Translations under genes and position numbers: made by a program
The notes under the pieces: model-generated
Databases searched by the model: none
What the model saw: the letters and a program-made list of their open reading frames with translations, nothing else
Told to the model about the DNA's origin: nothing
From: Actinomyces radicidentis
GTDB taxonomy: Bacteria > Actinomycetota > Actinomycetes > Actinomycetales > Actinomycetaceae
Direction: 5' to 3'
Assembly (NCBI RefSeq): GCF_001553565.1
Contig: NZ_CP014228.1
Coordinates: forward strand, 2,976,001 to 3,040,000
Length of the DNA stretch: 64,000 nt
Part shown: in pieces, positions 1 through 8,596 of the stretch
Numbering within the stretch: the first letter of the stretch is position 1
Layout of the letters: the number at the start of each line of letters is the position of its first letter

Positions 1-359
1 TCGACCTCGGAGACGTCCTCGAGCTCGGTGGACAGGCTGGCGACGCGTCGGGTGCCGGCGCGGGCCTCCCGCTCGAGGGCGCCGGCGTCGACGACGTCGC
101 GGCGCTCGTGCTCGCCGGCCGTGGAGGCCAGGGCCGTGCCGGTGCGCGACAGGATGCGGCTGACGATGTCCTCGGGGCTCGGCACCGGGGCTGACGGGGC
201 GGCGTCGTGCTCGCCGCTGGTCGCGCCGTCCTCAGCGGTGGCGTCGTCGGCGGACTGGTCGGGGTCCTGCGGGAGGTCCTCGTCGGCGGCGTCGGGGGCG
301 ATGCCCTCGGGCTCGGAGTCGTGGCGGACACGGGCGGGGGTGCGGTGGGCGTGGGCCAA
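1..359 (-). CDS. hflX: GTPase HflX, N-terminal part (cut by window edge)
   Basis: Only the first 119 codons are inside the window. HflX is a ribosome-associated GTPase that splits stalled or stressed 70S ribosomes. The visible part is an acidic, low-complexity leader followed near residues 100-119 by RRVASLSTELEDVSEV, which matches the conserved start of the HflX N-terminal domain in actinobacteria; the GTPase motifs lie outside the window. The start is a TTG at 359, chosen because AAAGGA lies seven bases upstream and no in-frame ATG or GTG fits. Finding hflX on the same strand beyond dapF and miaA agrees with the usual actinobacterial order. The identity rests on one motif plus context. Confidence 0.8.
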   Translation of the reverse strand, partial: MAHAHRTPARVRHDSEPEGIAPDAADEDLPQDPDQSADDATAEDGATSGEHDAAPSAPVPSPEDIVSRILSRTGTALASTAGEHERRDVVDAGALEREARAGTRRVASLSTELEDVSEV

Positions 360-562
360 GAAAGTTCCTTTGCGTATGCGTGCGGGGGTCCGGAGCGAGG
401 CTCGACGGACCCGCCCGGTCGGTGCCGGGCGTGGTGTCAGGGGGCGGCGCGGGCCGTCACCGGCTCAGCGCATACGGAGGATCCACATGAGGGGGATGGT
501 AGCGCCGGCGCCCGGCCCGGGCCAGCGCCCGTCCCCAGGGCCCGCACCGGTACGCTCACGGC
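360..562. other. hflX / MFS divergent intergenic region
   Basis: This 203-bp gap separates hflX (minus) from the MFS gene (plus). It holds a small inverted repeat at 412-431 (7-bp arms) in the hflX leader and the leaderless-type -10 of the MFS gene at 551-556. A GGAGG followed by ATG at 487 looks like a start but opens a frame that runs through the MFS gene out of phase. Confidence 0.5.
551..556 (+). promoter_or_regulatory. -10 element, leaderless start of MFS gene
   Basis: TACGCT lies six bases before the GTG at 563. The position predicts transcription starting at or next to the start codon. No clear -35 is seen. Confidence 0.55.
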
Positions 563-2017
563 GTGAGCAGCGGGGACGATCAGGCGCGGGCCGAGGGCAG
601 CGGCGCAACCACCGACGGCGAGCCCGTCGAGGGCCGCTCCTGCCCCGCGGGCACCACCGCCCCAGCTGTCTCGGTGCGCGCCGTCCTCACCACCCCGCTC
701 GGCCACCTCGCCCTCGCGATGCTCGTCGTCGAGCTGCTCGCCGGGATGCAGACCTACCTCAACCAGACGGTCCTTCCCCTCGTCGCCACCGACCTCGGCG
801 CGCGGGCCCACTACGGGCTCATCACCGGCGCCGCGATGGTGCCGACCTTCCTCACGATGCCGCTGGGCGGCGCGATGCTCGCCCGCTGGCGCGCCGACCG
901 GCTCATGACCGTGCTCACCGCGGTCCTCGTCGTCGGCGCCATTCTCGGGGCGACCGCTCCGGTCGTCGCCGTGTACGTCGCCGGAGAGGTGGTGCGCGGC
1001 CTGGCCTCCGGGGCGCTCGCGACCGTGACGGCCGGCGTCCTCGTCGCGGGACTGCCCGAGGCCTGGCGGCGCCTGTTCCTCGCGGCGTCCTCGGCGACGT
1101 GGATCGTCTCCTCGCTCGTCGGCCCGGTCTACGCGGCCGGCGTCTCCGCCGCCTGGGGCTGGCGGTGGGCGCTCGTCGTCTACGTCCCCGTCCTCGTGGC
1201 GGCACGTCTCGTCATGGCGTGCGAGATCCACGGGCTGAGGGTCACCGACGACGGCGAGGCGCGACCGCCCGTCGTGCCCGCGATCGTCATGGCGGCCGGC
1301 GTCGCCGTCATCGGGCTCGTGCCGGCCGGGACGGTCGGCTTCGCGGTCGCCGGGCCGGTGGGGCTCGCGGCCGTCGCCTGGGCCTGCCTGCGGGTGCTGC
1401 CCCGTGGCGTCGCACGGCTGGTCCCGGGACGGCCGACGGCGATCGCGACGCTCGCCTGGGTGTGCGGCGCCTACTTCGCGCTCGACTTCCTCGTCTCCCC
1501 CGCCGGGCACGACGTCCTCCGCCTGTCGGCCGGGTCGCTGGGATGGGCGCTCACGACTGCGGGCGTGCTGTGGAGCGCCGTCGCCCTGCACTGCGGGGCG
1601 CACCCGGCCCGCGAGCGCCGCGCCTACCTCGCGCGCACGAGCGCGGGCGGGCTGCTCTTCGCCGTCGGCGGTGCGCTCAGCGCCGGGGCCCTCGGTGGGC
1701 TCGTCCCGTGGTGGGGGCTGCACGCGGGTTGGGGGCTGGCGGGCCTCGGCATGGGTCTCACGCACCAGGACACGATCATCCGCTGCGTCACGGACCCGGC
1801 CGAGCTCGGCAACCCCGCGGACGGGATCTCCCAGGCGGCCGCGGCCACGTCTGTGACGGTGGCGGTGAACGCGGGCGGCGCCGCGCTCGGCACCCTGGTG
1901 ACGAGCCTCGTGGCGCCGACGTCGGCGGGGGTCCAGGCGGGGATCGTCGTGCCGACGGTCCTCGCCCTCACGGCGGCCCTCGCGGTCACGCCGCTGCTGG
2001 CGCGGCGCGCCGCCTGA
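563..2017 (+). CDS. MFS transporter
   Basis: This is a 484-residue membrane protein of the major facilitator superfamily, probably a proton-driven exporter of small molecules. A soluble N-terminal stretch of about 45 residues precedes twelve or more hydrophobic segments. LNQTVLPLVATDLG in the first membrane helix and the charged ARWRADR loop after the second helix resemble drug:proton antiporters, but no substrate can be named. The GTG at 563 is supported by TACGCT six bases upstream. The gene is divergent from hflX and 25 bp before the methyltransferase gene, which has its own -10 element. Confidence 0.75.
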   Translation: MSSGDDQARAEGSGATTDGEPVEGRSCPAGTTAPAVSVRAVLTTPLGHLALAMLVVELLAGMQTYLNQTVLPLVATDLGARAHYGLITGAAMVPTFLTMPLGGAMLARWRADRLMTVLTAVLVVGAILGATAPVVAVYVAGEVVRGLASGALATVTAGVLVAGLPEAWRRLFLAASSATWIVSSLVGPVYAAGVSAAWGWRWALVVYVPVLVAARLVMACEIHGLRVTDDGEARPPVVPAIVMAAGVAVIGLVPAGTVGFAVAGPVGLAAVAWACLRVLPRGVARLVPGRPTAIATLAWVCGAYFALDFLVSPAGHDVLRLSAGSLGWALTTAGVLWSAVALHCGAHPARERRAYLARTSAGGLLFAVGGALSAGALGGLVPWWGLHAGWGLAGLGMGLTHQDTIIRCVTDPAELGNPADGISQAAAATSVTVAVNAGGAALGTLVTSLVAPTSAGVQAGIVVPTVLALTAALAVTPLLARRAA

Positions 2018-2030
2018 GCGGAGCGACCGC

Positions 2031-2036
2031 TAGCCT
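2031..2036 (+). promoter_or_regulatory. -10 element, leaderless start of methyltransferase gene
   Basis: TAGCCT lies six bases before the GTG at 2043, in the 25-bp gap after the MFS gene. It suggests the methyltransferase has its own transcript in addition to any readthrough. Confidence 0.55.
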
Positions 2037-2042
2037 GGCGCC

Positions 2043-2651
2043 GTGAGCGAGCACTACTTCACCGCCTCCCCCGCGACGCCCGCCGAGGAGCGCAGCCACG
2101 TCTTCGAGATCCGCGGGCGCGAGCACCGGGTGACGACGGCTTCGGGCGTCTTCTCCGCGGATCGCCTCGACAAGGGCACGCAGGTCCTGCTCGGCCACGT
2201 CCCCGAGCCGCCCGAGTCCGGCACCCTCCTCGACCTGGGCTGCGGCTGGGGCCCGATCGCCCTGGCGCTGGCCGACGCCGCTCCGGCGGCGACGGTCCTC
2301 GCCACGGACGTCAACGAGCGCTCCCTCGTGCTGGCCGCGCGCAACGCCGCCGACGCCGGGCACAAGACGGTGCGCGCCGTCGAGGCCGGGGCCCTCCTGA
2401 CCGAGCTGCGCGAGTCGGGGCAGCGCCTCGACCTCATCTGGTCGAACCCGCCGGTGCGCGTCGGCAAGGAGGCCCTCCACCGGCTCATGCTGGACTGGCT
2501 GCCGCTGCTCGCCGAGGACGGCGAGGCCTGGCTCGTCGTCGGGAAGAACCTCGGGGCGGACTCGCTCACCACCTGGCTCGGCACCCAGGGCTACCAGGTG
2601 GAGAGGGCGGCCTCCTCCAAGGGCTTCCGCGTCCTGCGCGTCACCCGCTGA
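2043..2651 (+). CDS. RsmC/RlmG-type class I SAM-dependent methyltransferase
   Basis: This 202-residue protein corresponds to the C-terminal catalytic half of the 16S rRNA guanine-N2 methyltransferase family. DLGCGWGPIALALA near residue 63 is the SAM-binding motif I, and SNPPVRVGKE near residue 138 is the NPP(I/V/F/Y) catalytic motif typical of N2-guanine or N6-adenine methyltransferases. The N-terminal pseudo-methyltransferase half of enterobacterial RsmC is absent, as is normal for short actinobacterial homologues. Genes of this type often lie beside dapF and hflX in actinobacteria, which fits this position. The target base is inferred from the family. The GTG start is supported by a -10 element six bases upstream. 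Confidence 0.75.
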   Translation: MSEHYFTASPATPAEERSHVFEIRGREHRVTTASGVFSADRLDKGTQVLLGHVPEPPESGTLLDLGCGWGPIALALADAAPAATVLATDVNERSLVLAARNAADAGHKTVRAVEAGALLTELRESGQRLDLIWSNPPVRVGKEALHRLMLDWLPLLAEDGEAWLVVGKNLGADSLTTWLGTQGYQVERAASSKGFRVLRVTR

Positions 2652-2675
2652 CGGGGCCGCGGTCCCGGCCCAGGC

Positions 2676-4178
2676 TCACTCCCCCGGCGCGGGGATGCGG
2701 GGGCGACGGCGGTCGCGCCGCGCCGCGAGGATGTCGACGAGCGCCACGAGGGCGGCGAGCAGCATGATGACGGCGATGAGCTCGAAGGAGCCGATGAAGG
2801 CCCTCGCCCAGCCGTTGCCCGGGAGCACGGAGTACATGAGGTTCGTGATGGCGGCGACGCCGACGGCCGTCCCGATGCGCTGACCGGTCTGCATGACGCC
2901 GCCCGCGGCGCCCGCGTACCGCAGCGGCACGTCGACGAGGGTGAGCGTCTGGTTCGGGGAGACGACGAAGGCGCCGGCGGCACCGATGACGAAGGTGGAG
3001 GCGAGCATCCACCACTGGCTCCAGCCGGCCGTGTCGACCATGTGCACCACCCAGGCGGTCGAGAGGACGCCGAGGGCGACGCCGACCATGCCCCACATGA
3101 CCATAGGGCGGCCGAGGCGCAGGACGTGCCGCCCGAGCAGCGGGGAGATGACGGCGCCCGCGACCGCGGCCGGGATGCCCATGAGTCCGGACTTGAGTGC
3201 GGAGTCGCCGAGGCCGTTCTGGAGGTACTGGGCGATGACGAGCCACACGGAGGTCGAGCCCATGAAGTACAGGGCGATGAGGAGGGTGCCGTTGGCGAAG
3301 GACTTCTCGGTGAAGAGCTCGAGCGCCACCATGGGCTCGCGGCCGCGGCGCTCGTAGGCGCGCTCCCACAGGACCCAGCCGAGCAGGAGGAGCCCGGCGG
3401 CGGGCAGGGCGAGCCAGCGCAGGACGCTGTCCGAGGTCCCGATGAAGGGCATGAGGACGAGGAGGATGGTGACCCCGAGCAGCACCATGCCGACCGGGTC
3501 GAGGTCGAGGCGGCGGCGCCGGGGGCTGCCGGGCTCGGGCGCCTCAGCGGTCCCGGTCCAGGCGCTGGACGGGAGCACCTTCCAGGCGGCCCAGGCACCA
3601 CCCAGCGCGATGGGCACGTTGAAGAGGAAGCTCGTGCGCCAGCCCCAGTCGGTGCCGAGGACCTGGACGAGGAGCCCGGCGAGCACCGGCCCGAAGGCGA
3701 CCGACACGCCGACGACGCCTCCGAACATGCCGAAGGCCTTGCCGCGGACGACGCCGTGGTAGTACCGCTGGATCATGCCGGTGACCTGCGGGTTGAGGAG
3801 CCCCGAGCCGATGCCCATGACGACGCGCGCCATGTTGAGCAGGAGGATCGAGGGCGCCAGGCCGGCGCCCAGGGAGCCGAGCCCGAACAGGGTGAGGCCG
3901 ATGACGAAGAGCCTGGCGCGGCCGACGACGTCGCCGGCGCGTCCCGCGGGCACGAGGAGGATCCCGAAGACCAGCGTGTAGCCGGAGATGATCCACTGGA
4001 TGCCCGCGGTGGAGGCGTGCAGGTCCGTGCGCAGCGTCGGCAGGACGACGTTGATGCTGGAGACGGCCAGCAGCGCGACGAAGGTCGGGATGAGGAGCAC
4101 CGTGAGGACGCGCTTCTGCTCGCCGGTCATGGCGACGTCGCGGGAGGCCGCGGGCTGGGGCTGAGGGGGCGTGGGCAC
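2676..4178 (-). CDS. MFS transporter, DHA2 (14-helix drug:H+ antiporter) type
   Basis: This 500-residue protein has about fourteen hydrophobic segments, the layout of the DHA2 family of proton-coupled multidrug exporters. SSINVVLPTLRTDL in the first helix matches the family's D/N-x-x-x-VALP motif, and PAGRAGDVVGRARLF is the loop 2-3 signature. GPVLAGLL near residue 160 is antiporter motif C. A GTG at 4178 is chosen because TAGCCT lies seven bases upstream; an ATG sixteen codons later is the alternative. The gene converges with the methyltransferase gene with only 24 bp between the ends. No regulator sits next to it and no substrate can be named. Confidence 0.8.
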   Translation of the reverse strand: MPTPPQPQPAASRDVAMTGEQKRVLTVLLIPTFVALLAVSSINVVLPTLRTDLHASTAGIQWIISGYTLVFGILLVPAGRAGDVVGRARLFVIGLTLFGLGSLGAGLAPSILLLNMARVVMGIGSGLLNPQVTGMIQRYYHGVVRGKAFGMFGGVVGVSVAFGPVLAGLLVQVLGTDWGWRTSFLFNVPIALGGAWAAWKVLPSSAWTGTAEAPEPGSPRRRRLDLDPVGMVLLGVTILLVLMPFIGTSDSVLRWLALPAAGLLLLGWVLWERAYERRGREPMVALELFTEKSFANGTLLIALYFMGSTSVWLVIAQYLQNGLGDSALKSGLMGIPAAVAGAVISPLLGRHVLRLGRPMVMWGMVGVALGVLSTAWVVHMVDTAGWSQWWMLASTFVIGAAGAFVVSPNQTLTLVDVPLRYAGAAGGVMQTGQRIGTAVGVAAITNLMYSVLPGNGWARAFIGSFELIAVIMLLAALVALVDILAARRDRRRPRIPAPGE

Positions 4179-4185
4179 GAGTCGC

Positions 4186-4191
4186 AGGCTA
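4186..4191 (-). promoter_or_regulatory. -10 element, leaderless start of DHA2 transporter
   Basis: TAGCCT (minus strand) lies seven bases before the GTG at 4178. The 154-bp gap up to the brnQ stop is otherwise GC-rich with no gene. Confidence 0.5.
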
Positions 4192-4332
4192 TGCCTCGCC
4201 GTGTCCGGGGCCCCGGGCGCACCGTGGTGAGATCGGCGACCCGGCGCAGCCCCGGACGGGACCGAGCGGCGCGGGCGGAGGCGGAGCGTGCGGCCGGAGC
4301 AGTCCGCCCAAGGCCCCGCCGCCGCAGATCAG

Positions 4333-5736
4333 TCAGTCCATGCCGGCGACGGCGCGGGCGACGTCGCCGTCCGCGCCCGACAGGTCGGAGGCGGGCGTGC
4401 TCCAGCGCCCGGCGCGCACGTCCACGACGAGCGCGACGGCGCCGACGACGAGCGTCGGGACGATCCAGCCCGTCTGGTCGTTCCAGAGGCCCGTGGCGGC
4501 CAGGAGGTCGCTCGGCGCGTGCAGGCCGAGGTCGCTCAGCGCGGAGACCGCGCCGAGGAACCCGGCGCAGACGACCGGCCACACGTAGGTCGTGCACAGG
4601 TGCCCGGGGGCGGCGGCGTCGACCAGGGTGACGGCGACGAGAGTGATGGCCACCGGGTACAGCAGGAGCGTCAACGGCGAGACGATCGTGAGGATCGTCT
4701 GGAGCCCCAGGAGCGCCAGGGCGAAGGAGACCGCGGTGGCGCCGAGGAGCTGGGGGCGGTAGCCGGTGCGCGGCCAGGCCGTCGAGGCGTAGCCGGCCCA
4801 GGAGGACAGCAGCCCGACGGAGGTCGTGAGGCAGGCGAGCACGACGATCGCGGCGAAGACGACGACGCCCGTGCTGCCGAGAGAGGCCTGGGAGGCGGTG
4901 CGCAGGAGGGCGGTGCCGTCGGAGGGATCGGAGCCGGGGGTGCGCCGCCCGATGAGGGCGAGGCCGACGTAGACGGCGGCGAGGAGGACGGCTGCGAGCA
5001 GGCCGGCGAGGCTCGCGGACCGGGCCACCTCGCCCTGGGAGGAGCGGCCCTGCTCGCGCAGCGCGGAGATGACGACGATGCCGAAGACGCTGGCGGCCAG
5101 GACGTCCATCGTGAGGTAGCCCTGGGTGAGGCCGGTGTCGACCGGCGAGGCGGCGTACTCCGGGACCGGAGCGCGGTCGACGACGGCCTGGCCGTGGATG
5201 GTGACGGCGCACAGCACGGCGAGGAGCACGAGGAGGGCCGGGGTGAGCCACCGTCCGATCCGGTCGGCGAGGCCCGTGGGGCTCAGCGCGACGGCGATGG
5301 TGAGGCCGTAGAAGACGAGGCTGTGGACCGGCAGGGCCCATCCGCCGGGGTCGACGCCGAGGAGTGCGAGGACGGGGCGCGTGGCGAGCTCGTAGGAGAC
5401 GGTCGCGACGCGGGGCGCGGCGTAGAGGGGGCCGAGCGCGAGGTAGACGGCGAGCGGCATGACGACGCCGAAGCGCGGACCGACGCGCCGCGCGAGCCCG
5501 AGGATCCCCTCGCCGGAGGTGCACACCGCGATGACGGCGAGCAGCGGCAGGAGGACGCCGGTCGCGAGGAAGCCCGCCAGGACCGCGGGCAGGTGGTCGC
5601 CGGCGGAGGCTCCGAGGACGGGCGGGAAGATGAGGTTGCCCGCTCCGAAGAAGAGGGCGAAGAGCATGAGGCCCGTGGTGAGGGTGCCGCCGTGGGAGGT
5701 CCTCCCGGGGCGGGCGGCGTGGGTGTGGGAGGTCAT
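4333..5736 (-). CDS. brnQ: BrnQ-type branched-chain amino acid carrier (LIVCS family)
   Basis: This 467-residue polytopic membrane protein imports leucine, isoleucine and valine with sodium or protons. The diagnostic start LMLFALFFGAGNLIFPP is at residues 22-38, followed by about twelve hydrophobic helices; APRVATVSYE and SPLTLLLYP are further family positions. The ATG at 5736 is chosen because it places the signature near the N-terminus as in known BrnQ proteins; longer readings of the frame enter the dapF gene out of phase. It follows dapF by 28 bp on the same strand and is probably co-transcribed with miaA and dapF. No attenuator is visible before it. Confidence 0.9.
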   Translation of the reverse strand: MTSHTHAARPGRTSHGGTLTTGLMLFALFFGAGNLIFPPVLGASAGDHLPAVLAGFLATGVLLPLLAVIAVCTSGEGILGLARRVGPRFGVVMPLAVYLALGPLYAAPRVATVSYELATRPVLALLGVDPGGWALPVHSLVFYGLTIAVALSPTGLADRIGRWLTPALLVLLAVLCAVTIHGQAVVDRAPVPEYAASPVDTGLTQGYLTMDVLAASVFGIVVISALREQGRSSQGEVARSASLAGLLAAVLLAAVYVGLALIGRRTPGSDPSDGTALLRTASQASLGSTGVVVFAAIVVLACLTTSVGLLSSWAGYASTAWPRTGYRPQLLGATAVSFALALLGLQTILTIVSPLTLLLYPVAITLVAVTLVDAAAPGHLCTTYVWPVVCAGFLGAVSALSDLGLHAPSDLLAATGLWNDQTGWIVPTLVVGAVALVVDVRAGRWSTPASDLSGADGDVARAVAGMD

Positions 5737-5764
5737 GGAGGCTCGGGGTCGGGGAGGGCGGGCG

Positions 5765-6724
5765 TCAGGAGACGGTGACGCGCCCGGTGATCTCGGCGGG
5801 GCCGGTGAGCAGGACGGTGGCGCCGTCGGCCCAGGGGTCCTCGCCGACGTGGACGCCGATCTCGCCGCCGGGGACGAGGAGGCGGTAGTCGGTGGGCGCC
5901 TGGGGGCCGACCCACTCGTGGAGGGCGACGGCGACGGCGCAGCAGCCGGTCCCGCAGGAGAGCGTCTCCCCCACGCCGCGCTCGAGGACGCGCATGCGGG
6001 CCACGCCGATCCGCTCGCCGGTCTCCTCGTCGACCTCCTCGCCCAGCGGCACGACGAGCTCGAGGTTGGTGCCCTCGGGCGGGAGCGGCTCGTAGCCGGG
6101 GGCGTCGGAGTCGGTGAGGCCGGCGAAGAGGGCGGCGTCGAGCTCGTCCTCGTCGGCGAGGGCGACGACGGTGTGCGGGTTCGGCATCTCGATGCTGAGG
6201 GCGGCGCGCTCGCCGTCGAGGCCGGGGACGTCGACGGCCGTGTCCCAGCCCTCGGTGTCGACGTCGGCCTCGGCGCCGGCGGGGCGGGTGAGGCGGGCCG
6301 GCCCCATGTCGACGGTCCAGAGGTCACCGATCCGCGTGATGGTGCGGGCGCCGCCGCGGGTGCCGATGGTGAGGGACTCGCCGTCGGCGGTGGGGCGCAG
6401 GCCCTCGGCGTCGAGGACGGCGGCGAAGAGGCGCGAGGCGTTGCCGCACATCTCGGCGACGGAGCCGTCCGCGTTGTAGTAGTCCATGAACCACTCGGCC
6501 TCCGGGACCGCCTGCGCGAAGTCCTCGGCGCCGGGCAGGGCGGCGGTGCGCACGACGCGGACGAAGCCGTCGGCGCCGAAGCCGCCGTGGCGGTCGCAGA
6601 CGGCGGCGACGTCGGCCGGGGACACGGCGACCTCCCGCTCGGGGTCGACGAGCAGGAGGAAGTCGTTGCGCGTGCCGTTGCCCTTGATGAGCTCGTGGCC
6701 CACGAGGCCGGGGGCGGTGGTCAT
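5765..6724 (-). CDS. dapF: diaminopimelate epimerase
   Basis: DapF converts LL- to meso-diaminopimelate in lysine and cell-wall synthesis, using two cysteines as base and acid. The protein has 319 residues in two mirrored domains. The first catalytic Cys is in ADGSVAEMCGNASRLF (around residues 86-101) and the second in GETLSCGTGCCAVAVA near residue 265. KGNGTRNDF near the start and DYYNADGS are family signatures. The first motif reads MCGNAS where most family members have MCGNG, a small departure. The ATG at 6724 lies seven bases after TAGGCT, whose first three bases are the stop codon of miaA, so the gene may have its own leaderless start besides the operon transcript. Confidence 0.95.
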   Translation of the reverse strand: MTTAPGLVGHELIKGNGTRNDFLLLVDPEREVAVSPADVAAVCDRHGGFGADGFVRVVRTAALPGAEDFAQAVPEAEWFMDYYNADGSVAEMCGNASRLFAAVLDAEGLRPTADGESLTIGTRGGARTITRIGDLWTVDMGPARLTRPAGAEADVDTEGWDTAVDVPGLDGERAALSIEMPNPHTVVALADEDELDAALFAGLTDSDAPGYEPLPPEGTNLELVVPLGEEVDEETGERIGVARMRVLERGVGETLSCGTGCCAVAVALHEWVGPQAPTDYRLLVPGGEIGVHVGEDPWADGATVLLTGPAEITGRVTVS

Positions 6725-6731
6725 GGCGCTC

Positions 6732-6737
6732 AGCCTA
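6732..6737 (-). promoter_or_regulatory. -10 element inside the miaA stop codon (dapF)
   Basis: TAGGCT on the minus strand begins with the TAG stop codon of miaA and lies seven bases before the dapF ATG. Start and stop signals of neighbouring genes thus share bases. Confidence 0.45.
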
Positions 6738-7874
6738 GGCGTTCACGGCCGCGGGTCCGGCCCCGGCTCGTCCGGCGGTGGATGCGGCGTGCGCCTCGTG
6801 CTCGCCGTCGGCGTTCCAGGGGGCGGCCGGGAGGGGCTCGCCGGCGTCGGCGGCGGTGACGATCGCGAGGGCCTCGTCGGTGATCCGCTCGCGCTCGCCG
6901 GGCAGCCAGGCGCCGTCGGCGCTGACGCGGGGGCGGAGCCAGCGGATGCGGGGGTCGCGGCGGAACCACTTGATCTGGCGGCTGGCGAGCTTGCGGGTGG
7001 CCTGGGCGGTGTCGGCGACGGCCTGCTCGAGGCTGAGATCGCCGTCGATGACCCCGATCGCCTGGGCGTAGCCGATGGCGCGGCGGGCGGTGGCGCCCTC
7101 GCGCAGGCCGAGCTCGAGGAGGGCGCGCGTCTCCTCGACGAGGCCGGCGTCGAACATGGCGGCGGCGCGGGCGTCGATGCGGGTGTTGAGGGCGGCGCGT
7201 CCGGCGCCGGTGTCGCCGTCGGCGTCGACGGGGCGCAGGGCGAGGTGGGCGGTGGGGACGAGGTCCTCGTAGCGGGGCAGGGTGGCTGAGAAGGGCCGGC
7301 CGGTGACGGCGATGACCTCGAGGGCGCGGACGATCTTGCGGGTGTTGGCGCGGTCGATCCGGGCGCCGGCCTCGGGGTCGGCCTCGCGCAGCTCCTCCCA
7401 CAGGCGCCGGGTCCCCTCGGTCCCGGCGCGGTCCTCGAGGGCGGCGCGCACGGCGGGGTCGGCGCCGGGGAACTCGAGGGCGTCGGTGACGGCGCGCGTG
7501 TAGAGGCCGGAGCCGCCGACGACGAGCGCGCGGTTCCCGCGGGCTGCGACGGCGTCGAGGTCGGCGAGGGCGTGGGTCTGGTAGGCGGCGACGTTGGCCT
7601 CGTCGGTGACGTCGAGGACGTCGACCTGGTGGTGCGGGTAGCCGCGGCGCTCGGGCAGCGGCAGCTTGGCGGTGCCGACGTCCATGCCGCGGTAGAGCTG
7701 CGAGGCGTCGGCATTCAGGATCTCGGAGCTGACCTCGGCGCCGGATCCCATGGGCATCCCCTGCGCGGAGGCGAGGGCGTCGGCGAGGTCGAGGGCGAGC
7801 TCGGACTTGCCGGTGGCGGTCGGACCGACGACGGCGACCCGCACCGGGGGGCGCCCGGCGGTTCCGGTGCTCAC
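6735..7874 (-). CDS. miaA: tRNA dimethylallyltransferase
   Basis: MiaA adds a dimethylallyl group to N6 of adenosine 37 in tRNAs that read codons starting with U; MiaB, at 19489-21225, then methylthiolates it. The 379-residue protein has the P-loop GPTATGKSELAL at residues 16-27, the DASQLYRGMDVGTAK substrate region and VVGGSGLYTRAV. RAIGYAQ and RQIKWFRRDPRIRWL are later family signatures. The GTG at 7874 overlaps the TGA of the upstream YbjN gene by four bases (GTGA), which indicates translational coupling. A 15-residue insert near residues 37-50 and a 30-residue low-complexity tail make it longer than the usual 300-320 residues. Confidence 0.95.
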   Translation of the reverse strand: MSTGTAGRPPVRVAVVGPTATGKSELALDLADALASAQGMPMGSGAEVSSEILNADASQLYRGMDVGTAKLPLPERRGYPHHQVDVLDVTDEANVAAYQTHALADLDAVAARGNRALVVGGSGLYTRAVTDALEFPGADPAVRAALEDRAGTEGTRRLWEELREADPEAGARIDRANTRKIVRALEVIAVTGRPFSATLPRYEDLVPTAHLALRPVDADGDTGAGRAALNTRIDARAAAMFDAGLVEETRALLELGLREGATARRAIGYAQAIGVIDGDLSLEQAVADTAQATRKLASRQIKWFRRDPRIRWLRPRVSADGAWLPGERERITDEALAIVTAADAGEPLPAAPWNADGEHEAHAASTAGRAGAGPAAVNA

Positions 7875-8596
7875 AGCTCGGGCAGGAGCGGGCCGATGTG
7901 GGACAGAGCCTGCGTGCAGGCGGACAGCGCGGTGTCCAGGTGGAGGCGCAGCTGCTTGTCGCTCACCCCTGCGGTGAGGTCGGTGAGGTAGGTGGCCCGC
8001 ACGAGGGCGCCGGCGTCGGTGTCGACGATGGCGACGGTCGGGAAGAACTTGTCGCGGTTCCAGTCGTTGACGCTGGCGGCGATCTCGTCGCGCTCGCCCT
8101 CGCGGGCGGGCTCCTGCCAGTCGCCGGAGACGAGGAGCCAGCCCTCGTGCCCGTCGGGGACCTCGATGACGAAGGGGAAGCCGTCCCAGGTGCCGAGCAG
8201 GCAGGGGTGCCCGCCCTCGACGTGGCGCTGGACGCCGTAGCCGAGCGGGCCGGTGAGCATGGCCTCGACGCGGTCGAGGGTGAGCGGGGCGGTGAGGTCG
8301 GGGCGCTCGGCGCGGTTCGGTCGGGCGTCGCGGCCGACGGTGGCGAGGAGGTCGTGGACGGAGCCGCGGACGGTGACGACGTCGTCGTCCCCGAGGAGCT
8401 CCTCGTCGTTGGCCTCGACGCCGGCGCCGGGCTGGGGTCGCTCGGCCCCGTCGCGCGCGGCGCGGCCGGAGTCGGCGGTGGAGCGGTCCTCGGAGGCGGG
8501 GACGCGCTGGTCCCACTGCTTGCCGAGGAGTCGGGCGATGAAGGCGCTCAGGCCCGGGCGGCGACCGCCGGGGCTTCCGTTGCCTCGCTGGCTCAT
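7871..8596 (-). CDS. YbjN-domain protein (long copy)
   Basis: This 241-residue soluble protein carries a YbjN domain in its C-terminal two thirds (about residues 95-235), with conserved LGTWDGFPFVIEVPD and FPTVAIVDTDAGALVRATY. YbjN proteins are fold relatives of type III secretion chaperones; their molecular job is not established. The first 90 residues are charged and low in complexity, starting with an Arg/Gly-rich segment. The ATG at 8596 overlaps the stop of the shorter YbjN gene by one base, and its stop overlaps the miaA start, so the three form a coupled unit. Pairs of YbjN genes upstream of miaA are common in actinobacteria. Function unknown. Confidence 0.8.
   Translation of the reverse strand: MSQRGNGSPGGRRPGLSAFIARLLGKQWDQRVPASEDRSTADSGRAARDGAERPQPGAGVEANDEELLGDDDVVTVRGSVHDLLATVGRDARPNRAERPDLTAPLTLDRVEAMLTGPLGYGVQRHVEGGHPCLLGTWDGFPFVIEVPDGHEGWLLVSGDWQEPAREGERDEIAASVNDWNRDKFFPTVAIVDTDAGALVRATYLTDLTAGVSDKQLRLHLDTALSACTQALSHIGPLLPEL

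Noticed and set aside
487-2046. ATG at 487 with a good GGAGG site upstream
   Set aside because: The frame runs through the MFS and methyltransferase genes out of phase and is Arg-rich without domains; the leaderless GTG at 563 fits better.
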